From positions 4,588,001 through 4,652,000 of the forward strand of contig NZ_CP080999.1 in the NCBI RefSeq assembly GCF_019645855.1: DNA of 64,000 nt. Reading direction: 5' to 3'. The translations under genes were made by a program, and so were the position numbers. The notes under the pieces were generated by a model that had not been told where the DNA came from, did not search any database, and saw only the letters and a program-made list of their open reading frames with translations. This document shows positions 25,437-34,427 of the stretch, piece after piece (position 1 is the stretch's first letter; each line of letters opens with the position of its first letter). The DNA comes from Mycobacterium malmoense (GTDB lineage Bacteria > Actinomycetota > Actinomycetes > Mycobacteriales > Mycobacteriaceae).

Positions 25437-27047
25437 ATGTCTTGGGACCATGAAGTCGACGTCGTCGTGCTCGGCAGCGGCGGCGCCGGGCTCACCGCCG
25501 CGCTGACCGCGGCGGTCGCCGGCGCCTCGGTGGAGGTCTTCGAGAAGGCCCCGACCGTCGGCGGGACCACCGCGGTGTCGGGTGGCATCGCGTGGATCCC
25601 CGCCCACAACCGTTGCCCTGACGGGGAATTGACGGTGGCGGACGCCTTGCGATACCTGCGCGCGCAGTCCCTGGGCTCGATGGACGATGCCCTGGTCGAA
25701 ACGTTCGTGCGCACCGGCCCCGCGATGCTCGACTTCGTCGAGGCCCACAGCGGTTTGCGCTTTGAGATCGCGACCGGCTTCCCCGATTACCGGCCGGAGT
25801 TGCCGGGCGGACGGCCGACCGGGGGCCGATCGCTCAGCGCGGCGCCCTTCGATCTGACCGAGTTGGGCGAGTGGGCTACGCGCATCACGTCGTTTCCCGC
25901 CGATTGGTCCAACGTCGGTTTCGACGCCGAGACCAGGGCCCGCCTGCACGCGGCGGTGGATGAAGGCGATCTCTGCGTCGCCGGCACCGCCCTGATCGCG
26001 GGGCTGCTCAAGGGTTTGCTCGACGCCGGGGTGAGGCCACGGGTGAACGCGCGGGCCGACCAACTCGTTGCCGAGGCCGGCGAAATCACCGGGGTGCGAG
26101 TGGTTTTGGCGGATCGGAGCGTGAGCGTGCGCGCTCGCCGCGGAGTCATCCTGGGCACCGGCGGCTTCGAATGGGATCCCGTTCTGGTGCAAGCCTTTCT
26201 GCGCGGCCCGATGCACGGCGCTGTCTCGCCGCCGAATAACACGGGCGACGGGCTGCGCATGGCGATGGCACACGGCGCCGACCTGGCCAACATGGGCGAA
26301 GCCTGGTGGGTGCCGATCGTACGGATCCCCGGCGACACGATCGACGGCAAGCAGCGCAGCCGTAGCGTCCGTCTGGAACGAACCCGGCCGAGGAGCATCA
26401 TCGTCAACTCGGCCGGGCGGCGATTCGTCAACGAGGCATGCGATTACAACTCGATGGCCGGCGCTTTCCATTACCTTGACCCGCGCGGCGGGTATGTCAA
26501 CGATCGCGGGTGGATGGTCTTCGATTCAGTTCACTTGCAGCGCTATGGATTTCTGGGTATCGAACCCGGGCAACCCGTCCCGGACTGGTTCTGCGAGTCG
26601 GCGGACCTTACCGAGTTGGCCGCCAAGACCGGCATCGACACCGGCGGCCTCACCCGCACCATCCGGGACTGGAACCGTCACGTGGCCGCCGGCGCCGACC
26701 CTGAGTTCGGCCGCGGTTCCAGCGCATACGACGGGTATTGGGGCGACGACAGCGCCATCACCCTCGCCGGGAAGACGCTTGGCCCGATCGACGCCGCTCC
26801 CTATTACGCGGTGCCAGTGTGCATCGGCGCGATGGGCACCAAGGGCGGACCACGCACCGACCATGACGGCCGCGTCCTCCACGTCGGCGGTGAGCCGATA
26901 CCGGGCCTCTTCGCCGCCGGCAACGCCATGGCCGGTGTGACCGGACGGGCCTACGGCGGTGCCGGCGGAACAATCGGTCCGGCAATGGTTTTCGGCTACC
27001 GCGCTGGTCATGCTGCGGCGACGGGGAAGTCGGTTGACTTGAAGTAG
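25437..27047 (+). CDS. KstD-like FAD-binding dehydrogenase
   Basis: 536 residues. FAD motif VVVLGSGGAGLTAALTAAVA, EKAPTVGGTTAVSGGIAWIP, GVILGTGGFEWD and C-terminal GNAMAGVTGRAYGGAGGTIG are the KstD/fumarate-reductase-like signatures; the Tyr of RAYGGAGG matches the conserved active-site position. A GAAGGGATGG ribosome region precedes the ATG, 14 bases after iclR. It is a second, distinct member beside that at 19475, suggesting two dehydrogenations of different ring ketones or acyl substrates. The physiological substrate cannot be deduced. Confidence 0.9.
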   Translation: MSWDHEVDVVVLGSGGAGLTAALTAAVAGASVEVFEKAPTVGGTTAVSGGIAWIPAHNRCPDGELTVADALRYLRAQSLGSMDDALVETFVRTGPAMLDFVEAHSGLRFEIATGFPDYRPELPGGRPTGGRSLSAAPFDLTELGEWATRITSFPADWSNVGFDAETRARLHAAVDEGDLCVAGTALIAGLLKGLLDAGVRPRVNARADQLVAEAGEITGVRVVLADRSVSVRARRGVILGTGGFEWDPVLVQAFLRGPMHGAVSPPNNTGDGLRMAMAHGADLANMGEAWWVPIVRIPGDTIDGKQRSRSVRLERTRPRSIIVNSAGRRFVNEACDYNSMAGAFHYLDPRGGYVNDRGWMVFDSVHLQRYGFLGIEPGQPVPDWFCESADLTELAAKTGIDTGGLTRTIRDWNRHVAAGADPEFGRGSSAYDGYWGDDSAITLAGKTLGPIDAAPYYAVPVCIGAMGTKGGPRTDHDGRVLHVGGEPIPGLFAAGNAMAGVTGRAYGGAGGTIGPAMVFGYRAGHAAATGKSVDLK

Positions 27048-27205
27048 GGAGTCGCGGCCGGACAGCGAGCTCCGCACAGACGTGGGCGCCGACGAGAGGG
27101 TGGAAAGACGAACGCTCCGTCGTCTACGTCCGCGCTAACGCGGTTGAGCGCCACTGGTACGCGTCGGCAGCCGAGTTTGCCGGTCTGGTGGTGCACCATG
27201 GGTGT

Positions 27206-28162
27206 ATGGCGTTCCTCCTGTGGGACCAGCACACCTGTCTGCCATTACAGACGGACGCCGACGTCGACCCATTGGCGCGCTACCGGCGTCGCGCCGGCGC
27301 ATTTGTGTCGATCAACGCGGGGTATTCGCCCCAGAGCTTCGATGACGCGGTAGCGCTGCTGCAGCATTACCGGGCCGGGGTGGATGCCCACCCAGACATG
27401 GACTTGGCGGACGACCTCGACGATGTCGATGCGATTACGCGGGCGGGCCGCATTGCGGTGGCGTTCGACCTAGAAGATTCCGGTCCCCTCGACGATGATC
27501 TCGATAATCTGGCCACCTTCGCGGGCCTCGGCGTGCGGACGCTGCTGCCGACGTATAACCATGCCAACCGCGCCGGCAGCGGCTGTCTGGACGCTGTCGA
27601 TGGCGGCCTCACGGACTGGGGCCGCGAAATCGTTGCCGAGATGAACCACCTGGGTATCGTTCCCGACGGATCCCACTGCAGTGCCCGCACCGGGCTCGAC
27701 ATGTGTGAGGTCTCCAGCGGCCCAGTCATTTACAGCCACTCCTGCATGCGTGCGGTATGGGATCACCCGCGTAACATCACCGACGACCAGGCCCGGGCCT
27801 GCGCCGCTACCGGCGGCGTTATCGGGATCACCGGCGTCGGCATCTTCCTGGGACCCAACACCCCCACGCTGGACGCGATGCAACGGCATTTGGAATACGC
27901 CGTCGAACTCCTCGGCATCGACCATGTCGGTGTCAGCACGGATTTCTCATTCGACTTTGCTGATTTCAACGATGAACTCGCGTGCAACCCTCACCTGTTC
28001 GACGACAGCTACACCCGCTGGGGACCGATCCAGTGGATGACGCCCGAAACCTTCCTGGGGCTCGGCGACTACCTCCGCCGGCGCGGCTGGTGCATTCCCG
28101 ACGTCCAAGCCGTCCTCGGCGGGAACTTCTATCGAGTCGCCCAACAGGCGTGGCGCGCCTAG
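27206..28162 (+). CDS. M19 membrane-dipeptidase-family hydrolase with altered metal site
   Basis: About 318 residues; ATG at 27206 is preferred, with in-frame GTGs at 27188 and 27191 possible. It matches renal-dipeptidase-like amidohydrolases: VAFDLEDSGPL (Glu ligand), VPDGSHCSARTG and VIYSHSCMRAVWDHPRNITD (His ligands), HVGVSTDFSFD. The first metal motif, normally HxD, reads DQHTC, so Cys replaces the Asp ligand. Other family members act on dipeptides or beta-lactams, but clusters like this suggest a non-peptide amide or lactone. It is convergent with the next gene: the two stop codons share the palindrome CTAG. Confidence 0.86.
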   Translation: MAFLLWDQHTCLPLQTDADVDPLARYRRRAGAFVSINAGYSPQSFDDAVALLQHYRAGVDAHPDMDLADDLDDVDAITRAGRIAVAFDLEDSGPLDDDLDNLATFAGLGVRTLLPTYNHANRAGSGCLDAVDGGLTDWGREIVAEMNHLGIVPDGSHCSARTGLDMCEVSSGPVIYSHSCMRAVWDHPRNITDDQARACAATGGVIGITGVGIFLGPNTPTLDAMQRHLEYAVELLGIDHVGVSTDFSFDFADFNDELACNPHLFDDSYTRWGPIQWMTPETFLGLGDYLRRRGWCIPDVQAVLGGNFYRVAQQAWRA

Positions 28163-28548
28163 GACTCGGATGGCTGGCTGAACGCGCCGGTGATGGCTGC
28201 CATATCGAAGTAGTCGCGCCACGCGACGATCCGGTCGTCCTGCACCTCGAAGACGCCCATCACCGGCAAAGGGATCGTCCCGCCGCCCTTGCGGCGCATC
28301 ACGTCGGTGCGTTCGTTCATCACCAATGTGCCGTCGCTGACCTGCCGGTGCACATTGAAGTCGATCCCGTCGAATGCGGCGACGAATCCCGAGATGAATT
28401 CTCTTATCGCTTCACGGCCTTGTACCGGCGCCATCGGGATGTTGTGGTAGACGGCGTCTTCGGTGAAATAACTCGCTATCTCGTCCGGATTGGGGGATGC
28501 CCACCTCTTGCAGAATTCGGTTACCAGCTCATCGGCAGAACGTGTCAT
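28159..28548 (-). CDS. Limonene-1,2-epoxide-hydrolase-like / SnoaL-fold protein
   Basis: About 129 residues of the NTF2/SnoaL fold. It has the arrangement of limonene-epoxide hydrolase catalytic residues: Arg80 and Asp82 in NERTDVM and Asp112 in WRDYFD, with Trp/Tyr-rich pocket segments (EDAVYHNIPMAPVQGREAI). Such enzymes open epoxides with water by an Asp-Arg-Asp relay. ATG at 28548 is preferred over an upstream extension. It is last in a minus-strand group with meaB and the thiolase, separated from meaB by 58 bases. Substrate unknown; steroid or lipid epoxides are possible. Confidence 0.86.
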   Translation of the reverse strand: MTRSADELVTEFCKRWASPNPDEIASYFTEDAVYHNIPMAPVQGREAIREFISGFVAAFDGIDFNVHRQVSDGTLVMNERTDVMRRKGGGTIPLPVMGVFEVQDDRIVAWRDYFDMAAITGAFSQPSES

Positions 28549-28606
28549 GTCTTCATGCAACACACTGATAACGAGCAAATCAAGAGGCGTGGAGCCCGAC
28601 CGTTTC

Positions 28607-29485
28607 CTACTCAGACGTAGGAGACAGCAGCTTTTCGGCCGCCGTATAGGGATCGTCGCGGCCGTCGACCACCGCCTCGGCGAGCTTGTCGAGATCCGGC
28701 CGGGTCCGTAGCCGGGTTTGCGCCAACGACAGGATCTGCGCCCGGGCCCGCGCTAGCCGGCGAGCGCGGCTGTCGGTGCGGTGGTGATCGTCGATGGCGG
28801 CCACCAGATCGGCGACGCCCTCGCCCCGGGCGGCGACGAGACTGATGATCGGGGCGTTGGTTTCGGCGCGCAGATCCCGCACGGTCTGTTCGGCACCGTC
28901 GCGGTCGGCCTTGTTGACCGCCACGATGTCGGCGACTTCCAGCACACCGGCTTTGGCGGCCTGCACCGCGTCGCCCGCCCCCGGATTGAGGATCACGATG
29001 GTCGGGTCGGCGACCGCGGCGATCTCGATCTCGGACTGCCCCACCCCCACCGTCTCCAGCAGGACCACGTCGTAACCGATCGCGCCCAGCAGTCGGATGG
29101 CGGCCGGAACCGCGGCGGACAGGCCCCCGAGATGGCCGCGCGTTGCCACCGAACGGATCAGGACATCAGAGTCGTTGATATGCGCGGTCATTCGAATTCG
29201 ATCGCCCAACAGCGCGCCGCCACTGAACGGCGACGACGGATCCACGGCCAGCACCGCCACCCGGCACCCACGCCCCCGGTAGGCGCCGACCAGGGCGGCG
29301 ACCGTCGTCGACTTACCCGCTCCCGGTGGCCCGGTAACACCGATGACACTTACCTTGAGCGCTGTTGCCGGCGCGATACTCGCCAGCACCTCGTCACGCC
29401 GCTCCCCCTCCACCAGACTGAGCAGCCGACCCGCCGCGCGCTGAGATCCGTTGCGCGCGCCCGCAATCAGGTCGGCGATACTCAT
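28607..29485 (-). CDS. meaB: MeaB/ArgK-type GTPase, B12-mutase chaperone
   Basis: 292 residues, a G3E-family P-loop GTPase. Walker A GVTGPPGAGKST, AVDPSSPFSGGALLGDRIRM, LLETVGVGQSE and NKADRD are visible. MeaB proteins load or protect the cobalamin of acyl-CoA mutases. The thiolase stop directly precedes its ATG, so the two are coupled. The likely client is the split mutase encoded at 42557-44581 in the same island, about 13 kb away; this partnership is inference because the genome will also contain a canonical methylmalonyl-CoA mutase, usually with its own MeaB. Confidence 0.9.
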   Translation of the reverse strand: MSIADLIAGARNGSQRAAGRLLSLVEGERRDEVLASIAPATALKVSVIGVTGPPGAGKSTTVAALVGAYRGRGCRVAVLAVDPSSPFSGGALLGDRIRMTAHINDSDVLIRSVATRGHLGGLSAAVPAAIRLLGAIGYDVVLLETVGVGQSEIEIAAVADPTIVILNPGAGDAVQAAKAGVLEVADIVAVNKADRDGAEQTVRDLRAETNAPIISLVAARGEGVADLVAAIDDHHRTDSRARRLARARAQILSLAQTRLRTRPDLDKLAEAVVDGRDDPYTAAEKLLSPTSE

Positions 29486-30625
29486 TTAGGACGCCGGTAC
29501 CTCGATGACCGTCGCTGAGCCCATTCCGCCGCCCGCGCACATGGCCGCGACCCCGATTCCGCCGCCACGTCGGCGCAATTCGTGCACCAAGGTGACCAGC
29601 ATCCTGGCTCCGGTTGCCGCCACCGGATGCCCCAGGGAACAGCCGCTGCCGCTGACGTTGACCGTGTCGGGATCCAGGTCGAGCAGCTTGATGGTGGCCA
29701 CACACATCGCCGCGAACGCCTCGTTGATTTCGAATAGGTCCACATCGTCGATCGAAAGCCCAGCGCGCACAAGGGCTTTGGGGATAGCTTCCAACGGCGC
29801 CAGGCCGGTGATCGCCGGGTCGACACCGACGGACGCCCACGACCGTACGGTGGCCAGCGCGGGCAGGCCCAGCGTGTCGCTCGCGATGGTCAGCACGGCC
29901 GCACCGTCGTTGGCGCCGCAGGCGTTGCCGGCGGTAATGGAGAAGCCCTCGATTTCCGGATGCAGCGGCTTGAGTGCGGCCAACTTCTCCATGCTGGTGT
30001 CACGGCGCGGGTGCTCGTCGACCGAGAACAGCCCATGCGGCGTCTCGATGGGAACGATCTCGTCTTTGAAGCGGCCTTCGTCGATCGCGGCGATCGCGTT
30101 GCGGTGGGAGCGCAGCGCCCACGCGTCCATCTCCTCGCGACTCACGCCCGCTTTGACCGCGGCGTTCCAGCCCACGGTGATCGACATGTCGAGGTTCGGT
30201 GCGTCGGGCCGGTCCGGGTGGGTCGGCGGGAACCAGTCGACCCACTCGCCGTCCACTTGCATCCGTGATCGCGGCGACGTGGACGCGGAGTTGGCACCGC
30301 CGGCGATGACGAGCCGATCCATTCCCGCGCGCACGCTTGCCGCAGCGCTCTGCACCGCCGCCTGCCCCGCCGCGCAGTGCCGGTTGTTGGCGAGCCCCGG
30401 CACGTGGGGCAGACCCGCCGTGATGGCCGCATGGCGGGCGATCACGCCGCCGCCATACAGACCCTCGCCCAGGATCACGTCGTCGACCTGTGCCGGGTCC
30501 AGCTCCTTGGCCGCCTCGGCGACTACGTGGTGCGCAAGGTCGAACGCACTGGTGTCGCGCAGCGTTCCCTTCCGGGCGGTGCCGATAGGGGTGCGCAGGG
30601 CGGACACGATAACGGCTTCGGGCAC
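29486..30625 (-). CDS. Acetyl-CoA acetyltransferase (thiolase)
   Basis: About 379 residues. Catalytic Cys in NNRHCAAGQAAVQSA, NEAFAAM, GHPVAATGARMLVTL and the second Cys in AAMCAGGGMGSATV are all present. The start is GTG at 30625 with GGAGAAAA upstream; the open frame continues into the palindrome at 30715 but that extension has no homology. It would cleave a 3-ketoacyl-CoA or condense acetyl-CoA units. The substrate-loop sequence (DGEWVDWFPPTHPDRPDAPN) is distinctive, hinting at an unusual acyl chain. It is first in a meaB and epoxide-hydrolase-like group. Confidence 0.92.
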   Translation of the reverse strand: MPEAVIVSALRTPIGTARKGTLRDTSAFDLAHHVVAEAAKELDPAQVDDVILGEGLYGGGVIARHAAITAGLPHVPGLANNRHCAAGQAAVQSAAASVRAGMDRLVIAGGANSASTSPRSRMQVDGEWVDWFPPTHPDRPDAPNLDMSITVGWNAAVKAGVSREEMDAWALRSHRNAIAAIDEGRFKDEIVPIETPHGLFSVDEHPRRDTSMEKLAALKPLHPEIEGFSITAGNACGANDGAAVLTIASDTLGLPALATVRSWASVGVDPAITGLAPLEAIPKALVRAGLSIDDVDLFEINEAFAAMCVATIKLLDLDPDTVNVSGSGCSLGHPVAATGARMLVTLVHELRRRGGGIGVAAMCAGGGMGSATVIEVPAS

Positions 30626-30707
30626 AGGTTTTCTCCAGTTCGGCGAGCATATCGGCGAGAACACCATTCTCGCATTCCGAGAGTAGGAGTTGCAAGGAGG
30701 GCCGCCG

Positions 30708-31706
30708 ATGGCTCGCGAGCAGACGCAGAATCGCATGATTTGCGCGCAAATCATGCGATTCTGCGTCTGCTCGCCAACGTGGTTGGCTGGTGGCATGACT
30801 CAGCCGGAGGGAATGATCGCGGTCCCGGGCGGACGTGTCTGGTTTAAGCGGGTTGGTGGGGGGCCTGGCCTCCCGCTGCTGGTGGTGCATGGCGGGCCGG
30901 GATTACCGCACAACTACCTGCGCTCGCTGGAGCGATTGGCCGACGAGCGCGGGGTCATTTTCTGGGATCAGCTGGGCTGCGGGAATTCCGAACGCCCCTC
31001 AAACACCGAACTTTGGACGATGCAACGCTCGGTGGCCGAAATGGAGACCGTGATAAAGACGTTGGGCCTGAACCGGTTTCACATATTCGGCAACTCGTGG
31101 GGCGGGATGCTGGCACAGCAGTACGTGCTTGACGTGACATCCGGAACCGCCAGCCTGACCATCTCGAACAGCATCGCGTCCATACCGCAATTCTCGGACA
31201 TGGTGGTCCGCTTGAAATCCGACCTCGACCCGGCGACACAATCCGCCATCGACCGTCATGAAGCGGCCGGCACGACCCGCTCGCCCGAATACCAGGCCGC
31301 CATCCGCACCTGGAACGAAACCTACCTTTGCCGCGTTCGTCCTTGGCCCGCAGAGCTTTTGGATGCCTTCAGAAATTCGGGCAGCGAGATCTTCGAGACG
31401 ATGTTCGGCCCCAGCGACTTTCACATCGTCGGGACCATCCGGCACTGGGACGTGTTCGACCGGCTAACCGAGATCGCGCTGCCGACGCTGGTGCTGGCGG
31501 GCAGGTTCGACGAATGCGTGCCGGAACACGCGTGGGAAATCCACCGGCGCGTACCGGGCTCGCGGTTCGAGTTGTTCGAGTCGAGCGCTCACATGCCTTT
31601 CATCGAGGAGCCCGCGCGTTTCGACCAGGTGATGCGTGAGTTCCTGAGGCTCCACGACCGATCGGGAGATCTACACGTCAGTTCTTGCCCGCCGCCAGCT
31701 TGGTGA
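30708..31706 (+). CDS. Proline-iminopeptidase-type alpha/beta hydrolase
   Basis: About 332 residues from ATG 30708, or 303 from ATG 30795. The first has a perfect AAGGAGG site 7 bases upstream but makes the palindrome-encoded peptide its N-terminus; the second is where family homology starts (MTQPEGMIAVPGGRVWFKRV). Features: LVVHGGPGLPHNYLRSL, FWDQLGCGNSERP, nucleophile elbow FGNSWGGMLAQQY, AGRFDECVPEHAWEI and ESSAHMPFIEEP. It is in the S33 proline-iminopeptidase/amidase group. It converges on the enoyl-CoA hydratase gene with a 29-base overlap. Substrate unknown. Confidence 0.87.
   Translation: MAREQTQNRMICAQIMRFCVCSPTWLAGGMTQPEGMIAVPGGRVWFKRVGGGPGLPLLVVHGGPGLPHNYLRSLERLADERGVIFWDQLGCGNSERPSNTELWTMQRSVAEMETVIKTLGLNRFHIFGNSWGGMLAQQYVLDVTSGTASLTISNSIASIPQFSDMVVRLKSDLDPATQSAIDRHEAAGTTRSPEYQAAIRTWNETYLCRVRPWPAELLDAFRNSGSEIFETMFGPSDFHIVGTIRHWDVFDRLTEIALPTLVLAGRFDECVPEHAWEIHRRVPGSRFELFESSAHMPFIEEPARFDQVMREFLRLHDRSGDLHVSSCPPPAW
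30715..30774. repeat. 60-bp perfect palindrome between divergent genes
   Basis: Bases 30715-30744 and 30745-30774 are exact reverse complements with no loop. The left arm begins GCGAGCAGACGCAGAATCGC and the centre is TTTGCGCGCAAA. It lies between the divergent thiolase and alpha/beta hydrolase genes and is translatable in frame with both, giving much the same peptide (QTQNRMICAQIMRFCVC). In RNA it would form a very stable hairpin. It may be a copy of a dispersed mycobacterial palindromic element or a bidirectional terminator/attenuator. Confidence 0.9.
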
Positions 31707-32445
31707 TGATCGACCGGAAGTCGTCGGTGGTAAACGACTGGTGCTCGGCCGAAAGCGCGTAGTCCAGGCTGGCGAGGACCGCGCGCTCCAGATGGATGTT
31801 GAGCACGCGCTTGGTGCTCTCGACGGCCTGCTGGGGCAGCTCCATGATCCGCTTAGCGCAGGCGATCGCCTCGGCGAGGGGGTCGGCGACCATGTGGTTG
31901 GCCAAGCCGAGTTCGACGGCCCGCTCGGCGCGAATTCGCGTGCCGGTCAGCGCATACTCCTTGGCCAGCAGCAGGCTGATGTGCAGCGGCCAGGTCAGCG
32001 GTCCGCCGTCGGCGGCGACCAGCCCCACCTGCACATGCGGGTCGGCGAGATAGGCGTCTTCGGCGATGTAGACGATGTCGCTCAGCGCGACCAGGCTGCA
32101 GCCCAGCCCGACGGCCGGGCCATTGACCGCCGCCACCACGGGAATTCGACACCGCGCCATGCCCAGCACGATCTCGCGGCCGTCTCGAATGGTCTTGGCG
32201 CGCAGGTCGGCATCGGCCGCCAATTGGGCGAGATACGTGAAATCGCCGCCCGCCGAAAATGCCCGGCCGGCCCCGGTGAGCACCGCGGCACGGGCCACGG
32301 GGTCGTCGCTGAGTCGTTGCCACAGCCGCGCGAGTCCGACGTGCAGGTTGTCGTTGACCGAGTTGAGCGAGTCGGGCCGGTTCAGGGTGATGATCCGCAG
32401 GGCCCCGTCGGCACGGACGTCAATTTCAACAGGCATGTCGTACAC
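31678..32445 (-). CDS. Enoyl-CoA hydratase/isomerase family protein
   Basis: 255 residues, crotonase fold. LTGAGRAFSAGGDF holds one oxyanion-hole segment and NGPAVGLGCSLVALSDI the other; PHVQVGLVAADGGPLTWPL covers the second catalytic-residue region, where Ala-Ala-Asp replaces the usual Pro-Glu-type pattern, so hydratase activity is not certain. The start GTG (32445) is 6 bases after GGGAG and one base after the stop of fadE. It is last in a fadD, fadE, fadE, ech group, consistent with beta-oxidation of a CoA ester. Confidence 0.9.
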   Translation of the reverse strand: MYDMPVEIDVRADGALRIITLNRPDSLNSVNDNLHVGLARLWQRLSDDPVARAAVLTGAGRAFSAGGDFTYLAQLAADADLRAKTIRDGREIVLGMARCRIPVVAAVNGPAVGLGCSLVALSDIVYIAEDAYLADPHVQVGLVAADGGPLTWPLHISLLLAKEYALTGTRIRAERAVELGLANHMVADPLAEAIACAKRIMELPQQAVESTKRVLNIHLERAVLASLDYALSAEHQSFTTDDFRSIITKLAAGKN

Positions 32446-32446
32446 G

Positions 32447-33535
32447 TCAGGCTCCCAATCCCAAGATGCGCGAAGCGATGATGTTCTTCTGAATCTGTGA
32501 TGTGCCGCCCATCACGCTCTGCGCGCGGCTGTACAGGTAGGCGCTGAGCAGGTCCGGATCGCGGGTCCCTCCGATCGCGAGTGCGGCGTGCCCGACGGAT
32601 TGCTCGACCCAGGTCATCAGCAGCTTGTCGAGCGACCCTTCGGGCCCGTGCGACACCCCGTCCAGCTGCTCGGAGAGCCGCCGCCGGACGTGATGCGTCA
32701 GCATTTCCGACTGAACCGCAGCCCAGGCGAGCTCTTCGGTGACCGGAGGGTCGGTGCGCGCGAACAGGCTTCGGACGAGCTTGCCGTATCGGGCCGCATA
32801 GCCGAGCGTGGAGGGTTCGCGCTCGTGTCCGACGACGGTCATGGCCACGGCCCAGCCTTCACCGGGAGCACCGACCATCCGGTCCGCCGGAACCTTGGCG
32901 CCGTCGAAAAACACCTGCCCGAATTCGTTGGTGACCCCGTTCATCATGCGCAGCGGGCGCTGTTGCACACCAGGCTGTTTCATTTCGAGCACGAACGCCG
33001 ACAGGCCACGGTGACGCTTGGCGTCGGGGTCGGTGCGGGCCAGCAGTAGACACCAGTCGGCGACATCGGAGTAGCTCGTCCAGATCTTGTGTCCGTGCAC
33101 CACATAGGTGTCGCCCTCACGGGTGGCGGTGGTGGTCAGCGACGCCAGATCCGAACCGGCGCCGGGCTCACTGAAGCCCTGGCACCACCGCTCGGTGCCG
33201 TTGATGATGCCGGGCAGGAACCGTTTCCGCAGTTGGTCGTTGGCGTGCCTGCCGATCCCATAGACCAGGTAGCCCACGCTGGGGCGCGGTGGAGCGCCGG
33301 CACGTGCCAGCTCTTCGTCCACGATGACGTCATACACCGGCGGCAACTCCTGGCCGCCATAATCGCGGGGCCACGACAGCCCGAAGAAGCCCCCCTCGTA
33401 GAGGGCCCGATGCCACTGGGCCTGGCGGGCCCAGTATTCGTCACCGGAGCTGGGAAAGTCCTTGGCGTGCAATGCGAGCCAGCTTCGCAGGCGCTCCCGA
33501 AAGGCGGCCTCGTCGGGTGAGTCACGAAAGTCCAA
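32447..33535 (-). CDS. Acyl-CoA dehydrogenase (catalytic-type FadE subunit)
   Basis: 362 residues. QGFSEPGAGSDLASL (FAD/substrate loop), HGHKIWTSYSDVADWCLLL and C-terminal VMGGTSQIQKNIIASRIL are typical. The MCAD-position catalytic Glu (in YEGTSQ) is Gly here, but Glu238 in GHERE sits where isovaleryl-CoA dehydrogenase and mycobacterial ChsE-type enzymes carry the base. It overlaps the partner subunit gene by 14 bases. Adjacent fadE pairs in mycobacteria are known to form alpha2beta2 enzymes acting on steroid-derived CoA esters, so a heterotetramer is expected. Confidence 0.92.
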   Translation of the reverse strand: MDFRDSPDEAAFRERLRSWLALHAKDFPSSGDEYWARQAQWHRALYEGGFFGLSWPRDYGGQELPPVYDVIVDEELARAGAPPRPSVGYLVYGIGRHANDQLRKRFLPGIINGTERWCQGFSEPGAGSDLASLTTTATREGDTYVVHGHKIWTSYSDVADWCLLLARTDPDAKRHRGLSAFVLEMKQPGVQQRPLRMMNGVTNEFGQVFFDGAKVPADRMVGAPGEGWAVAMTVVGHEREPSTLGYAARYGKLVRSLFARTDPPVTEELAWAAVQSEMLTHHVRRRLSEQLDGVSHGPEGSLDKLLMTWVEQSVGHAALAIGGTRDPDLLSAYLYSRAQSVMGGTSQIQKNIIASRILGLGA

Positions 33536-34427
33536 AGTCGATCTCCTTCAGCGTTACGGGCCACAGTTCGGTCGATGTCAGCGCGCGGCGCAAATAGACG
33601 TGAACCACGCAGTCCCAGGTGTTGCCGATGCCGCCGTGCACCTGCACGGCCGTCTCGCAGACGGTGCGGGTGGCGCGGGCGCAGTAAACCTTCGCGATTT
33701 GGGCGGCCCGAATGGCTTCGGGCGGCGCCAGTTCGTCGACCGCCCAGGCGGCATGGCGCAGCACGCTCACCGAACCTTCGATCAGCGCAAGGCTTTCGGC
33801 CAACAGGTGCGCGACGGCTTGATAGGATCCTATCGATTTGCCGTACTGCTCACGGATTTTCGCGTAGTCGCAGGCGACGGCGTGCGCTCCCCGGGCGATG
33901 CCGACCAGGTCCGCCGCCGTGGCGACCAGCGCGAGTGCGCGCCACCGCGCGGCCACGTCGGAGGACACCTCGCCCAGAGTCACCGGCGATCCCGCCATGC
34001 CCGCCTCGACCCGGGTCAAGTCGGCGCCGGTGCGGCCGGCGCCCACGTCCGTCGCCAGGATCGCGCCGCCGGAGAGCAGCAGGGCGCGCTGGGCGCCCCG
34101 AGCGTCGATCACCCGGTCGTCGACGGCCACCGTCCATCGCCGCGCATCGGCATCGATGTGGCGGGCCAGATCGTCGGCGAGCACCGGCCCGAGAAACGGT
34201 GCGTCGACAAGCCGGCGCCCGAATTCCTCGGCGACAATGGCGACTTCGACGCCGGAGGCCCCGTCGGAACGCAGCGAGCGCCAACCCGTCGTCTCAATCT
34301 GCTTGTCCAGACGCGCGATTCGACTCCGGTCATCGAGATCCTGAACCGCTCCCGGCCCAAGATCGTCGGCCAGCTTGCCGGCGGCGTCACGCAATAGCCG
34401 CTGTTCAGCCGTCAGGCGTACATCCAT
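33522..34427 (-). CDS. Acyl-CoA dehydrogenase (partner FadE subunit)
   Basis: 301 residues, shorter than a full acyl-CoA dehydrogenase. The N-terminal helical domain (LTAEQRLLRDAAGKLADDLG) and C-terminal KIREQYGKSIGSYQAVAHLL and QVHGGIGNTWD motifs are present, while the central beta domain is reduced and the catalytic Glu segment is replaced. This fits the non-catalytic or FAD-sharing subunit of a heteromeric FadE. It overlaps the ligase gene upstream by 23 bases and the catalytic subunit gene downstream by 14. Its regulation follows the palindromic promoter at 35867. Confidence 0.92.
   Translation of the reverse strand: MDVRLTAEQRLLRDAAGKLADDLGPGAVQDLDDRSRIARLDKQIETTGWRSLRSDGASGVEVAIVAEEFGRRLVDAPFLGPVLADDLARHIDADARRWTVAVDDRVIDARGAQRALLLSGGAILATDVGAGRTGADLTRVEAGMAGSPVTLGEVSSDVAARWRALALVATAADLVGIARGAHAVACDYAKIREQYGKSIGSYQAVAHLLAESLALIEGSVSVLRHAAWAVDELAPPEAIRAAQIAKVYCARATRTVCETAVQVHGGIGNTWDCVVHVYLRRALTSTELWPVTLKEIDFGLS

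Noticed and set aside
30626..30796. N-terminal extension of the thiolase through the palindrome
   Set aside because: Thiolase homology begins at GTG 30625 with a good ribosome site; the extension has no family match.
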